From the NCBI RefSeq assembly GCF_000014565.1, contig NC_008268.1, positions 6,390,501 to 6,454,500 on the forward strand: a stretch of DNA of 64,000 bases. Reading direction: 5' to 3'. Below the pieces are notes generated by a model. It was not told where the DNA came from. It made no database searches and worked only from the letters and a program-made list of their open reading frames with translations. The DNA is from Rhodococcus jostii RHA1. Lineage in GTDB: Bacteria > Actinomycetota > Actinomycetes > Mycobacteriales > Mycobacteriaceae. This document shows positions 44,358-53,747 of this stretch, one piece after another (position 1 is the stretch's first letter; each line of letters starts with the position of its first letter). A program made the translations under genes and the position numbers.

Positions 44358-44849
44358 ATGACGAATCCACTCGGACAGTCCAATGGGGCGCGGCGTGGGG
44401 CTCTGCCGGAACCCCCCACGGGCTGGCCCATCGGTTCGTATCCCACCTACGCGGAGGCACAGCGCGCCGTCGACTACCTCTCCGATCAGGAATTCTCGGT
44501 GGAGGACGTCACCATCGTGGGTGTCAACCTCATGCAGGTCGAGCGGGTGCTGGGCCGTCTCACCTGGGCGAAAGTAATTGGCGGGGGCATTGTTTCGGGG
44601 GCATGGCTCGGCGTGTTCTTCGGGTTGCTGCTGGGCATCGTCACGGGCGGTTTCCTGGCGCCGCTCGTCGTCGGCATCGTCGGCGGCATCATCTTCGGGC
44701 TGATCTCCACGACGATCCCGTACGCAGCGACGCGGGGGACCCGGGACTTCGCGTCGACCATGCAGCTGGTCGCCGGGCGGTACGACGTGCTGTGCGAGCC
44801 GAAGTCGGCGGAGAAGGCCCGGGACATGCTGGCCAAACTGGCGCTCTGA
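44358..44849 (+). CDS. General-stress-protein 17M-like membrane protein (Rv1234-like)
   Basis: A 163-residue protein. The N-terminal YPTYAEAQRAVDYLSDQEFSVEDVTIVG segment is the GSP17M/YflT-like ferredoxin-fold domain. Two glycine-zipper membrane helices (about 72-97 and 98-120) follow, then a second strand-rich stretch. Function is unknown. It directly precedes the lpqY-sugABC operon in mycobacteria as well. GAGGAG is present upstream. Confidence 0.85.
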   Translation: MTNPLGQSNGARRGALPEPPTGWPIGSYPTYAEAQRAVDYLSDQEFSVEDVTIVGVNLMQVERVLGRLTWAKVIGGGIVSGAWLGVFFGLLLGIVTGGFLAPLVVGIVGGIIFGLISTTIPYAATRGTRDFASTMQLVAGRYDVLCEPKSAEKARDMLAKLAL

Positions 44850-44950
44850 TCGGCGCTCCCACCGCGACCTGTGGGTTGCGGTCGGGTCACGGATTGCGTC
44901 CCATTCGCGACGTTCGCGGCGATTTCACCCAGTTCGCCGACAATGTCGGA

Positions 44951-44998
44951 TAGGTTTACGGCGCAATGCGTGGGCTCCGGCCCACGCCGAAACCGTGA
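44951..44998 (+). CDS. Putative near-leaderless 10-codon leader ORF upstream of lpqY
   Basis: TAGGTT (44951-44956) precedes ATG 44966 by 9 nt. The frame encodes MRGLRPTPKP and ends with TGA at 44996-44998. Codons 2-8 coincide with a perfect hairpin, GCGTGGGC-TCCG-GCCCACGC (44968-44987). A ribosome on the leader would melt the hairpin, and the proline-rich end could slow it. About 100 nt of leader follow before lpqY. The gap 44850-45099 shows nothing else. Confidence 0.4.
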
Positions 44999-45099
44999 CC
45001 TGTCGGTGGAGTGCACGTTCCGGCAGGAACAAATGTGCGGGCCCGCGTGCCCAGCCGTACCGCGACTGGATCCGTGAGGGGCCGCTCGAGGAGGCGGCT

Positions 45100-46464
45100 G
45101 TGCTGCATCGCACCAAGCCCGGACGCTCGCTGAAGTGGGGACTGATCGGTGCCGCCACCGTCCTCACCGTTCCCCTGCTGGCTGCGTGCGGGTCGTCCGA
45201 AGAGGGCATCGTCCTCAGCTTCTACACGGCTGCCGACGGCGCCGAACAATACGCGGAGGCCGCGGCCAACTGCACGGCCGCGGCCGGCGGCCGGTACACC
45301 GTGGAGCAGCGCACGCTGCCGAAGGGCGCAGACGATCAGCGGCTCCAGCTGGCCCGCCGGCTCACCGGAAACGACACGTCACTCGACATCATGACGCTCG
45401 ACGTGGTGTGGACCGCCGAGTTCGCCGAGGCCGGCTGGGCGGTGCCGCTCCCGCCCGCCATCGCGGCGGAGGTCAGCGAGGGCACGCTCGAAGGCCCCCT
45501 CGAATCCGCGAAGTGGCAGGACCAGCTGTATGCCGCGCCGCTGAACACCAACACCCAGTTGCTCTGGTACCGCAAGGACCTCATGCCGGACGGGCAGCCC
45601 CCGCAGACGTGGGACCAGATGATCGACATCGCGGAGGGCCTCGCCGCGGAGGGCAGGCCCAGTTGGATCGGGGTGCAGGGCAAGCAGTACGAGGGCCTGA
45701 TGGTGTGGTTCAACACCCTGCTCGCGAGCGCGGGCGGGTCCGTCGTCGCCGAGGACGGGACCACCGTGACGGTCGCGGACGGCGACGCCGCGCTGAAGGC
45801 GCTCGAGGTCATGAAGCGGGTGGCCACCGCAGAGGGTGCCGACCCGTCGGTTTCCCAGGGCGACGAGGCGTCGTCCCGGCTGGGGATGGAGAGCGGAAAG
45901 GCTGCGTTCGAGGTCAATTGGCCGTTCGTGCTGCCGGGCATGATCGAGAACGCAGAGAAGGGGGACCTGCCGTTCATCGACGAGAAGGGCAACCCGACGT
46001 CCGTGGACACGGGCAACACGGTGCTCACCGTCGACGGTCAGCAGAACTTCCTCCCGGCGCCGTACCCGTCGGTGATCCCCGGGCGACCGGCCGAGGTGAC
46101 GATCGGCGGATTCAACATCGCGGTCGCGAAGACCAGCCAGCACCCGGACCTGGCGTTCGAGGCGGTGTCGTGCTTGCGGAACGAGGAGAACCAGCGCAAC
46201 AACGCCGTCAACGGTGGTGTGCCGCCGACGTTGGCGAGCCTGTACGACGACCCGGCGTTCCAGGAGGCGTACCCGGCGTGGCGCGAGGTGCGGGAGAGCC
46301 TGGAGACGGCATCCGTCCGCCCGGTGTCACCGGCGTACCAGAGCATTTCGACCCTGATCACCGACACGCTGAATCCGGTCGGTGACATCGACCCGCCGCG
46401 CACCGTCGACGAACTCGCCGAACAGGTACGCAAGGCGGTCAACTCGGAAGGGCTGATCCCGTGA
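45100..46464 (+). CDS. lpqY: Trehalose ABC transporter substrate-binding lipoprotein LpqY
   Basis: A 454-residue lipoprotein; the lipobox LAAC places the lipidated cysteine at C30. It is an extracellular solute-binding family 1 protein with the usual [17 protein letters not shown] and [11 protein letters not shown] segments. LpqY-SugABC recycles trehalose released from trehalose mycolates. GTG 45100 is supported by GAGGAGGC upstream and a compact signal peptide. An in-frame GTG at 44995, overlapping the leader ORF stop, would add 35 residues and is less likely. The stop overlaps sugA. Confidence 0.95.
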   Translation: MLHRTKPGRSLKWGLIGAATVLTVPLLAACGSSEEGIVLSFYTAADGAEQYAEAAANCTAAAGGRYTVEQRTLPKGADDQRLQLARRLTGNDTSLDIMTLDVVWTAEFAEAGWAVPLPPAIAAEVSEGTLEGPLESAKWQDQLYAAPLNTNTQLLWYRKDLMPDGQPPQTWDQMIDIAEGLAAEGRPSWIGVQGKQYEGLMVWFNTLLASAGGSVVAEDGTTVTVADGDAALKALEVMKRVATAEGADPSVSQGDEASSRLGMESGKAAFEVNWPFVLPGMIENAEKGDLPFIDEKGNPTSVDTGNTVLTVDGQQNFLPAPYPSVIPGRPAEVTIGGFNIAVAKTSQHPDLAFEAVSCLRNEENQRNNAVNGGVPPTLASLYDDPAFQEAYPAWREVRESLETASVRPVSPAYQSISTLITDTLNPVGDIDPPRTVDELAEQVRKAVNSEGLIP

Positions 46465-47408
46465 CGACCGAAACCGTGCAGGCGGACCGGGCCGAAGAGC
46501 CGAAAGTCGCGTCGAAAAAGCAGATCTCGGAGGGGAAGAAGGCCGAACGCCGACTGGGACTGTGGTTGGTGGCTCCCGCCGCGATCCTCATGGTCGCGGT
46601 GACGGCCTACCCCGTCGTCTACGCGGTGTGGCTGAGCCTGCAGCGCTACGACCTCCGATTCCCCGACGACCGCAAATTCGTAGGCCTCGCGAACTACGTG
46701 TCGGTGCTGTCGGACGCGTACTGGTGGCAGGCCTTCGCGGTGACGGTGGGCATCACGGTCGTATCGGTGGTGATCGAGTTCGTCCTGGGCCTGATCCTGG
46801 CGCTCGTGATGCACCGGACGCTGGTCGGGAAGGGCATCGTGCGGACGGTGGTGCTGATCCCGTACGGCATCGTCACCGTGGCCGCCGCGTACAGCTGGTA
46901 CTACGCGTGGACGCCGGGGACCGGGTATCTCGCCAACCTGCTGCCCGACGGCAGCGCCCCGCTGACGCAGCAGATTCCGTCGCTGGCGATCATCGTGCTC
47001 GCCGAGGTGTGGAAGACGACGCCGTTCATGGCGCTGCTGCTGCTCGCCGGACTGGCCCTCGTCCCCGACGACCTTCTCAAGGCCGCTCAGGTCGACGGCG
47101 CCGGGGCGTGGACGCGGCTGGTGCGGATCATCCTGCCGCTGATGAAACCGGCAATTCTGGTGGCGCTGCTGTTCCGCACGCTCGACGCGTTCCGGATCTT
47201 CGACAATATCTACGTCCTCACCAAGGGCGCCAACGACACCGGATCACTGTCGATCCTCGGCTACGACAACCTGTTCAAGGCATTCAACCTCGGAATCGGC
47301 TCCGCGATCAGCGTCCTCATCTTCCTCTGCGTCGCACTGCTCGCGTTCGTGTTCATCAAGCTGTTCGGCGCCTCGGCTCCCGGGTCCGACACGGAAGGAA
47401 ACCGATAG
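46461..47408 (+). CDS. sugA: Trehalose ABC transporter permease SugA
   Basis: A 315-residue MalF-type permease with six membrane helices. The EAA loop ([23 protein letters not shown], about residues 210-233) contacts SugC. It has a long charged cytoplasmic N-terminus. ATGA-type overlap (GTGA) with lpqY. Orthologue of Rv1236. Confidence 0.96.
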   Translation: MTTETVQADRAEEPKVASKKQISEGKKAERRLGLWLVAPAAILMVAVTAYPVVYAVWLSLQRYDLRFPDDRKFVGLANYVSVLSDAYWWQAFAVTVGITVVSVVIEFVLGLILALVMHRTLVGKGIVRTVVLIPYGIVTVAAAYSWYYAWTPGTGYLANLLPDGSAPLTQQIPSLAIIVLAEVWKTTPFMALLLLAGLALVPDDLLKAAQVDGAGAWTRLVRIILPLMKPAILVALLFRTLDAFRIFDNIYVLTKGANDTGSLSILGYDNLFKAFNLGIGSAISVLIFLCVALLAFVFIKLFGASAPGSDTEGNR

Positions 47409-47410
47409 CC

Positions 47411-48247
47411 ATGGCCGTCGTCGACACACCTCGCCGCAAGATCAGCTGGTCCGTGGTCAACCTGCTCGTCCTGCTCTACGCACTGGTCCCGGTGCTGTGG
47501 ATCGCCAGCCTGTCGTTCAAGCCCGCGGGAACGATCAAGGACGGCAAGTTCATTCCGCAGAAGTGGACACTCGACAACTACCGCGGGATCTTTCAGACCA
47601 ACGCGTTCACCAGTGCGCTGATCAACTCCATCGGCATCGGGCTCATCTCCACGGTAATCGCCGTCGTCATCGGCACCATGGCCGCCTACGCTATTGCCCG
47701 GCTGGACTTCCCGGGCAAGAAGCTGCTGGTCGGCGTGGCCCTGCTGATCGCGATGTTCCCGCAGATCTCCCTCGTGAGCCCGTTGTTCGACATCGAGCGC
47801 AGGCTCGGGCTGTTCGACACCTGGGCGGGTCTGATCCTCCCGTACATCACGTTCGCGCTGCCACTGGCCATCTACACGTTGTCCGCCTTCTTCAAGGAGA
47901 TCCCCTGGGAGCTCGAGAAGGCGGCCAAGATGGACGGCGCCACACCGGCTCAGGCGTTCCGGAAGGTCGTGGCCCCGCTGGCGGCGCCGGGCATCGTCAC
48001 CGCCGCGATCCTGGTCTTCATCTTCTGCTGGAACGACCTGCTGTTCGCGATCTCGCTGACCTCGACGGAACGGTCCATCACCGCACCGGCCGCGATCGCG
48101 AACTTTACCGGCGCCTCCCAGTTCGAGGAGCCGACGGGCTCGATCGCCGCAGCCGCGATGGTGATCACGATCCCGATCATCATCTTCGTGCTGTTCTTCC
48201 AACGACGCATCGTGGCCGGTCTGACCTCCGGCGCAGTGAAGGGCTGA
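47411..48247 (+). CDS. sugB: Trehalose ABC transporter permease SugB
   Basis: A 278-residue MalG-type permease with six helices and the EAA loop [26 protein letters not shown] at about residue 185. ATG 47411 follows the sugA stop by 2 bp; upstream in-frame sequence belongs to sugA. Orthologue of Rv1237. Confidence 0.96.
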   Translation: MAVVDTPRRKISWSVVNLLVLLYALVPVLWIASLSFKPAGTIKDGKFIPQKWTLDNYRGIFQTNAFTSALINSIGIGLISTVIAVVIGTMAAYAIARLDFPGKKLLVGVALLIAMFPQISLVSPLFDIERRLGLFDTWAGLILPYITFALPLAIYTLSAFFKEIPWELEKAAKMDGATPAQAFRKVVAPLAAPGIVTAAILVFIFCWNDLLFAISLTSTERSITAPAAIANFTGASQFEEPTGSIAAAAMVITIPIIIFVLFFQRRIVAGLTSGAVKG

Positions 48248-48284
48248 GACCTGCTTGCAGGGTCGAAACTATGAAGGAGTTTCT

Positions 48285-49454
48285 GTGGCCGAAATCGTGC
48301 TCGACAAGGTGACGAAGCTGTACCCGGACGGCGCCAAGGCGGTGAGCGACGTCGACATCACGATCGCCGACGGCGAATTCATCATTCTGGTCGGACCGTC
48401 CGGGTGCGGAAAGTCGACCACTCTCAACATGATCGCCGGCCTGGAGGACATCTCGTCCGGTGAACTGCGCATCGCGGGGGAGCGGGTCAACGAGAAGGCG
48501 CCGAAGGACCGCGACATCGCGATGGTGTTCCAGTCGTACGCGCTGTACCCGCACATGACGGTGCGGCAGAACATCGCGTTCCCGCTCACGCTGGCGAAGA
48601 TGTCGAAGTCGGACATCGCGGCGAAGGTGGACGACGCCGCCAAGGTCCTCGACCTCACCCAGCACCTCGATCGCAAACCGGCCAATCTGTCGGGCGGACA
48701 GCGGCAGCGGGTCGCGATGGGACGGGCGATCGTCCGCAACCCCAAGGCGTTCCTGATGGACGAGCCGCTGTCGAACCTCGACGCCAAGCTCCGCGTCCAG
48801 ATGCGCACCGAGATCGCCCGGCTGCAACAGCGACTCGGCACCACCACGGTGTACGTCACACACGATCAGACCGAGGCGATGACCCTCGGCGATCGGGTGG
48901 TGGTGCTGCGGGGCGGTGTGGTTCAGCAGATCGGGGCGCCGCAGGATCTGTACGACCACGCGAACAACCTGTTCGTTGCGGGTTTCATCGGCTCGCCGTC
49001 GATGAACTTCTTCCCGGGGCAGCTCACCGCCGACGGGGTGTCGACGCCGCTCGGCGAATTCACGCTGCCCGCGGAGACGCGCGACAAGATCGGGTCGTCG
49101 AACACGGCGAAGGACGTCGTGGTCGGGATCCGGCCCGAGCACTTCGAGGACGTGGCGCTCGTCGACGAGGGGCAGAGGGCGGCCGGTGCCACGTTCACGG
49201 CCAACGTCGAGGTGCTCGAGTCGATGGGTTCGGACAAGTACGCCTATTTCACGGCGGAGGGGCCGCAGGTGACCTCGCGGGAACTCGAGGAACTCGCTGC
49301 CGACTCGGGTACCGCGGTCGCGGGTGGTGGGCAGCTGGTCGCCCGGTTGTCGACCGAATCGTCCGCGGCGCACGGCAGGCCGGTGGAACTGTGGTTCGAC
49401 CGGTCGAAGATCGCCCTGTTCGATCAGGATTCGGGAGCGAACCTCACCCGCTGA
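48285..49454 (+). CDS. sugC: Trehalose ABC transporter ATP-binding protein SugC
   Basis: A 389-residue MalK/UgpC-type ATPase. Walker A GPSGCGKST (about residue 38), signature LSGGQRQRVAMGRA, Walker B AFLMDEP and the switch histidine in YVTHDQTEA are intact. The C-terminal OB/TOBE domain (about 240-389) is present. GAAGGAG is 6 nt before GTG 48285. Its end overlaps the convergent MFS gene by 31 bp, so the two transcripts share antisense 3' ends. Confidence 0.96.
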   Translation: MAEIVLDKVTKLYPDGAKAVSDVDITIADGEFIILVGPSGCGKSTTLNMIAGLEDISSGELRIAGERVNEKAPKDRDIAMVFQSYALYPHMTVRQNIAFPLTLAKMSKSDIAAKVDDAAKVLDLTQHLDRKPANLSGGQRQRVAMGRAIVRNPKAFLMDEPLSNLDAKLRVQMRTEIARLQQRLGTTTVYVTHDQTEAMTLGDRVVVLRGGVVQQIGAPQDLYDHANNLFVAGFIGSPSMNFFPGQLTADGVSTPLGEFTLPAETRDKIGSSNTAKDVVVGIRPEHFEDVALVDEGQRAAGATFTANVEVLESMGSDKYAYFTAEGPQVTSRELEELAADSGTAVAGGGQLVARLSTESSAAHGRPVELWFDRSKIALFDQDSGANLTR

Positions 49455-50959
49455 GCGGGGCGCTCACCCGAACCGCGGGTGTTCGCTCCGCCGAGGCCGC
49501 CGACAGTGCCCCACTCGGCCGCGAGGGCGGTCGCGTGGACCTCGTCCTCCTCCTCGTCGGACGGGGTGCGGGTGGTGCGCGTGATGCCGAAGAACGGCAG
49601 CAGCCCGGCGAGGGCGGCCGCGGTCGCGCCGACGACGAACGCGATCACGTACGCCGATTCGGTCGGGACGTCCGTTCCGTCGATGGTGATGCCGGCGAGT
49701 AGGGTCGCGAGCAGCGCACTGGCGACGGAACTGCCCACGGACCGGGCGATGGAGTTGATGCTGTTCGCGACGCCGGTCTCGTCCTGCCGGACCTCGGCCA
49801 CGAGCAGCGACGGCAGCGACGCGTACGCGAGGCTGATGTACGTGTTGACCAGCAGTATGGCCGCGATGACCTCCCACGTGCGGTCGTGGGCGAAGACGAA
49901 CACGACGAACCCGCTGACGCCGACGACGCTCGCGGCGATGAGGACGGCCCGGGAACCGAAGCGGTGGATCAGTTTTCCGCTCAGGATCGAGGCGAGGACA
50001 CCGCTGATCGCGCCCGGCAGCAGGTATACGGTGCTGGCCTCGAGGACGGTGGCCCCGAAGCCGTATCCGGCCACCGCGCGCGGGGTCTGGACGAAGTACG
50101 AGCTGCCCAGGAACATCACGAACATCGACATGCCGACCACGAGCGCGGACAGGTGGGTGACGAGGACGGGCGGGTTGGTCAGCAGCCGGGGCGCGACGAG
50201 TGGGTCGGTGATCCTGCGTTCGTAGAGGAACCAGCCGATCAGGACCAGGATTCCGGCGATTCCGCTGACGATGGTGACGGGTGACGTCCAGCCCCAGGTG
50301 CCGCCCTCGGCGAGCGGCAGCAGGACGAGGACGAGGCCGGCGGCGAGACCGGCCGCGCCGATCCAGTCGATGGAACCCGTTCCGGTGCGCGGGCGGCGGG
50401 GGATGGCGATCCACGCGAGGACGAGTCCGGCGGCGGTGATGGCCGAGGACAGCCAGAAGATGCGGTGGAAGTCGGCGCCGTCGGAGACCAGCACACCGGT
50501 GAGGACGATGCCGAAACATCCGCCGAATCCGAGGGTGCCGGAGAAGATCCCCATCGCCCCGGTCAGCTTCTCGGCGGGAAGTTCGTCGCGCAGGACCGCG
50601 ATGCCGATGGGGAACAGCGCGAACGACACGCCCTGGAGCACGCGGGCGAAGATCAGCACTCCCACCGACGTCGACAACGCACCGATCAGGGAGCCGAGCA
50701 GCACGACCACGAGCACCCCGAGCAGGACGGGCCGTTTGCCGCGGAGGTCGGCCAGGCGGCCGAGGACGGGTGTCGCGGTGGCGGCTGCGAGGAGGTTCGC
50801 GGTGAGGAGCCAGCCGACGGCGGTGGGGCCGACCTCGAGTTGCGCGCCGATGGTCCCGACGATCGGCACCACCAATGTCTGCAGAACGGCGACAATCATC
50901 ACGACGAAGCACATGACGGGCAGGAGAGCCCTGGCTGCGGTTGTCGATCCGGCGGCCAT
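49424..50959 (-). CDS. MFS drug-efflux transporter (DHA2, 14 TM)
   Basis: A 511-residue major-facilitator protein with about 14 helices. Motif A is GRLADLRGKRPVLLG; motif C-like GFGGCFGIVLTGVLV lies in TM5, typical of drug:H+ antiporters. A hydrophilic tail of about 50 residues ends the protein. CAGGAGGACCCC sits directly before ATG 50959, so a longer reading is rejected. Substrates unknown. It runs against sugC with a 31-bp overlap. Confidence 0.9.
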   Translation of the reverse strand: MAAGSTTAARALLPVMCFVVMIVAVLQTLVVPIVGTIGAQLEVGPTAVGWLLTANLLAAATATPVLGRLADLRGKRPVLLGVLVVVLLGSLIGALSTSVGVLIFARVLQGVSFALFPIGIAVLRDELPAEKLTGAMGIFSGTLGFGGCFGIVLTGVLVSDGADFHRIFWLSSAITAAGLVLAWIAIPRRPRTGTGSIDWIGAAGLAAGLVLVLLPLAEGGTWGWTSPVTIVSGIAGILVLIGWFLYERRITDPLVAPRLLTNPPVLVTHLSALVVGMSMFVMFLGSSYFVQTPRAVAGYGFGATVLEASTVYLLPGAISGVLASILSGKLIHRFGSRAVLIAASVVGVSGFVVFVFAHDRTWEVIAAILLVNTYISLAYASLPSLLVAEVRQDETGVANSINSIARSVGSSVASALLATLLAGITIDGTDVPTESAYVIAFVVGATAAALAGLLPFFGITRTTRTPSDEEEDEVHATALAAEWGTVGGLGGANTRGSGERPAQRVRFAPES

Positions 50960-51034
50960 GGGGTCCTCCTGTAGGGGTCGGTGAACGGGCGTAATCAAAT
51001 ACGGTACTGGGGCTAACTAACGAAGGGGTTCACG

Positions 51035-52141
51035 GTGGGGTCTGAACGCATGTCGAATCGAGCGCTGGGCCGGGCGACACTGGCCCGGCAATCGCTGCTG
51101 AGCCGCTCGGACACGTCCGCTCTCGACATGATCGAGCACCTCTGCGGGCTGCAGGCCCAGGCTCCGGCCCCGCCGTACTTCGCGTTGTGGGCGCGGCTGA
51201 GCCGATTCCGGGCCGAGTCGCTGTCGGACCTCATCGAGAACCGCGCGGTGGTGCGGATCGTCGCGATGCGCGGCACGGTCTTCGCCCTGTCGGCCTCGGA
51301 CGCGCTCTCGTTCCGTCCGCTCACTCAACCGCTGCTCGACCGCGACCTGCACACCAACACGCAGCACCGGTCCGGTCTCGACGGGATCGACCTCGGCGCC
51401 CTCGCCGCCGCGGGACGCGAACTGGTGCGCGACGAACCCCGCACGCAATCCCAGATGCGGCCCCTGCTCGAGGAGCGATTCCCCGGCCGTGACGGGGCCG
51501 CGCTCGCCCACGGGGTGCGGGGACTGGTCCCGATGGTCCAGGTTCCACCGCGGGGGCTCTGGGGCAGGTCCGGGCAACCGGCGCTGTCGACGCTGGAGTC
51601 TTGGGTGGGTCGTCCACTGTCCGCCGCACCGTCCATCGACACGATGCTGTTGCGCTACCTCGCCGCGTTCGGCCCGGCGAGCGCGCGGGACGCCCAGGCC
51701 TGGTCGGGACTGACCCGGCTCGGGGAGGTATTCGACCGGCTGCGGCCGGAACTCCGGGTGTTCCAGGGCGAAGCGGGACCGGAACTCTTCGACCTTCCCG
51801 ACGCACCCCGGCCGGACCCGGGCACCCCCGCCCCCGTCCGCATCCTCGCGCCGTTCGACAACGTGCTGCTCTCGCACGCGGACCGCGGACGCCTCCTCGA
51901 CGACGACGTGCGGAAGAAGGTCTTCACCCAGAACGGCATCATCAAACCTGCCGTCCTGGTGAACGGCATGGTCGTGGCGTTCACCGCGACGGTGGTCGAG
52001 AAAGGCCGTGCGGTACTCGACGTGGAGCCGTTGGCGGCCATCGCGAAAGCGCACCGCACCGCGACCGAGGCGGAGGGCAGGCGTCTGCTGAAGTTCGCGC
52101 ACCCCGAGGCGCTCGAGCGCGTCGTGCGGTTCACGGGCTAG
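51035..52141 (+). CDS. AlkZ-like winged-helix DNA-binding protein (HTH_42 family)
   Basis: A 368-residue protein of the DNA glycosylase AlkZ-like family with three winged helices. The IEHLCGLQAQAP stretch carries the QxQ catalytic-type motif, as in AlkZ and E. coli YcaQ, which remove crosslinked or bulky adducts. The conserved APFDNVLLSHADR motif near residue 272 is also characteristic. It may protect against an alkylating natural product or general damage. GTG 51035 has AAGGGG upstream; ATG 51050 is an alternative. It lies next to an efflux pump gene. Confidence 0.8.
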   Translation: MGSERMSNRALGRATLARQSLLSRSDTSALDMIEHLCGLQAQAPAPPYFALWARLSRFRAESLSDLIENRAVVRIVAMRGTVFALSASDALSFRPLTQPLLDRDLHTNTQHRSGLDGIDLGALAAAGRELVRDEPRTQSQMRPLLEERFPGRDGAALAHGVRGLVPMVQVPPRGLWGRSGQPALSTLESWVGRPLSAAPSIDTMLLRYLAAFGPASARDAQAWSGLTRLGEVFDRLRPELRVFQGEAGPELFDLPDAPRPDPGTPAPVRILAPFDNVLLSHADRGRLLDDDVRKKVFTQNGIIKPAVLVNGMVVAFTATVVEKGRAVLDVEPLAAIAKAHRTATEAEGRRLLKFAHPEALERVVRFTG

Positions 52142-52997
52142 CCGGTTTGTGCCTGCGCGGTGCGAGGTGGCTGAGCTCGGCGATGATCTCGTCGTTCCAG
52201 ACATGCTGGCGCACAAGGCGGTACCGCTCGCGCGCCACCCACAGGTAGGCCTCGGCGTCGGTGTGGTCGGGAAGCATCTCCGCGGCCCGCAGCATCCGGA
52301 CCACCGGCAGGAACTCCTCACCGAACCAGCGCCGGGCCACGGTCTCACGGCTGAGGAATTCGCCCACCTCCTGCATGAGCCGGAAACCCCAGGCCTCGAC
52401 GCTCTGGCTGATCTCGGCGTACTCCCAGGGATCGGTGACGACCACTGCCGCCCGCTGGGGCCCGCTCAACGGAACCCGGGTGAGGAACAGGCGGCGGTGG
52501 TCCTTGATGACCAGGTCTCCGCGCTGCGCGATCCCGTCGGGGGAGATCTTGGTCTGGATTTCGGTGACGTAAGCGTCGATCGTGCTCCAGTGCATCGCGT
52601 ACGCGATGGAGACGCGGTGGTGGCCGTCGCTGACGAAGTGCATGGACCCGATCCGATACACCTGGATCGGCGGCACCGACTCGCCCCGGCGCTGCGCGGC
52701 CGCCAGTCTTTGCCAGCGCTCGCGCACCCGGGTGGACGTGGGCCGGAAGAACCGGTCGAAGTCGCGGGTCCGGTCGACGCTCCCGACGATGGAGTTGACC
52801 GGGATCACCTGCAGTCCGAGCGACCGTTCCCCGACCCGGCCGACGGCCGCGACCACCTCGTCGAACGGCAGGATCTCGTTGACGTCGTCCGGTTCGCGGC
52901 GCAGCCAGCTGACCAGCCGCGACAACTCGGCGCGACGACGCTGGCGGGTGAAATCGTTCTCCGCATCGGCGGCGGGGAATCCGGTGTCACGTGCCAT
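52131..52997 (-). CDS. ParB/sulfiredoxin-like domain protein
   Basis: A 288-residue protein. Residues 60-140 form a ParB/Srx-like nuclease fold: LQVIPVNSIVGSVDR, PPIQVYRIGSMHFVSDGHHRVSIAYAM, with the SDGHHR loop that in this superfamily binds nucleotide. The C-terminal half (about 165-288) is unassigned. It overlaps the phosphoesterase gene by 11 bp and the convergent AlkZ-like gene by 11 bp. There is no HTH typical of chromosomal ParB. The role is unknown; linkage to a phosphoesterase suggests nucleotide or nucleic-acid chemistry. Confidence 0.8.
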   Translation of the reverse strand: MARDTGFPAADAENDFTRQRRRAELSRLVSWLRREPDDVNEILPFDEVVAAVGRVGERSLGLQVIPVNSIVGSVDRTRDFDRFFRPTSTRVRERWQRLAAAQRRGESVPPIQVYRIGSMHFVSDGHHRVSIAYAMHWSTIDAYVTEIQTKISPDGIAQRGDLVIKDHRRLFLTRVPLSGPQRAAVVVTDPWEYAEISQSVEAWGFRLMQEVGEFLSRETVARRWFGEEFLPVVRMLRAAEMLPDHTDAEAYLWVARERYRLVRQHVWNDEIIAELSHLAPRRHKPASP

Positions 52998-53682
52998 GCC
53001 GGCGCCTGACGATGGTGGGGTCGGCGCCCGGGGCCAGCTCCATCAGGGTGAATCCCACGGTGTTGATCACCGTCGTCGGGCCGAGTGTGCGGTCCTCGGC
53101 CGCCCGGCCGTACGGGTGGACGTGCCCGTGGATCATGACGCGGGCCTGCAACCTGCCCGCGAGGGTCTCGAAGCATTCGAAACCCCGGTGCGGTGGATCC
53201 TCCTGGTCGCCCACTCCGCGCGGCGGGCTGTGCGTGAGCAGTACGTCGACGCCGGACACACCCGAGCGGCGCGCGTGCCACGCACTCGTCAGCGCCAGGT
53301 TGCGCGCCCGCCGCCGCTGCTGTCGCTCGGTCCACTGATTAGGGCCGTCGTTGTAGCGGATCGATCCACCCAGACCGGCGATGCGCAGGCCCGCGATGCG
53401 CACGATCCGGCCGTCCGCGTTGACCGCGCCGCAGGGTCCCGGCCACGCCGAGGGTAGACCCGCCCGCATCCACCCGACCCGTCCCGCGGAGTAGCCGGAC
53501 AGGTCGGCGTCGTGGTTGCCCGGCACGAAGACGCACGGCGCGTCGAGCGCGTCGATCAGATATTCCAGGTAGTCGAACGGGAGATCGCCCGCACCGAGGA
53601 TCAGGTCGACATCCATGGCACGCACCTGCGAACTCCACAGCGACTCGATCGTCTCGTCGGACACTGCGAGTACCGAGACCAT
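52987..53682 (-). CDS. Calcineurin-like metallophosphoesterase
   Basis: A 231-residue phosphoesterase. The motifs GAGDL, VPGNHDADL, LLTHSPPRG and MIHGHVHPYG supply most binuclear-metal ligands. In the first motif the normal DxH is VSDET, so one histidine ligand is missing. TAGCGT 6 nt upstream fixes ATG 53682. The downstream ParB-like gene overlaps and is co-transcribed. Substrate unknown. Confidence 0.88.
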   Translation of the reverse strand: MVSVLAVSDETIESLWSSQVRAMDVDLILGAGDLPFDYLEYLIDALDAPCVFVPGNHDADLSGYSAGRVGWMRAGLPSAWPGPCGAVNADGRIVRIAGLRIAGLGGSIRYNDGPNQWTERQQRRRARNLALTSAWHARRSGVSGVDVLLTHSPPRGVGDQEDPPHRGFECFETLAGRLQARVMIHGHVHPYGRAAEDRTLGPTTVINTVGFTLMELAPGADPTIVRRRHGT

Positions 53683-53688
53683 GCTCCG

Positions 53689-53694
53689 ACGCTA
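53689..53694 (-). promoter_or_regulatory. -10 hexamer, leaderless promoter of phosphoesterase-ParB-like operon
   Basis: Minus-strand TAGCGT ends 6 nt before ATG 53682. Confidence 0.55.
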
Positions 53695-53747
53695 CCGGCT
53701 CGCGAGGCCGGAGGACGGGTGAGCGGCTTCGGTGGTTTGATTGCGGG

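Noticed and set aside
44995..45099. N-terminal extension of LpqY from GTG 44995
   Set aside because: The extension is charged and would block the signal peptide. A good ribosome site lies before GTG 45100.
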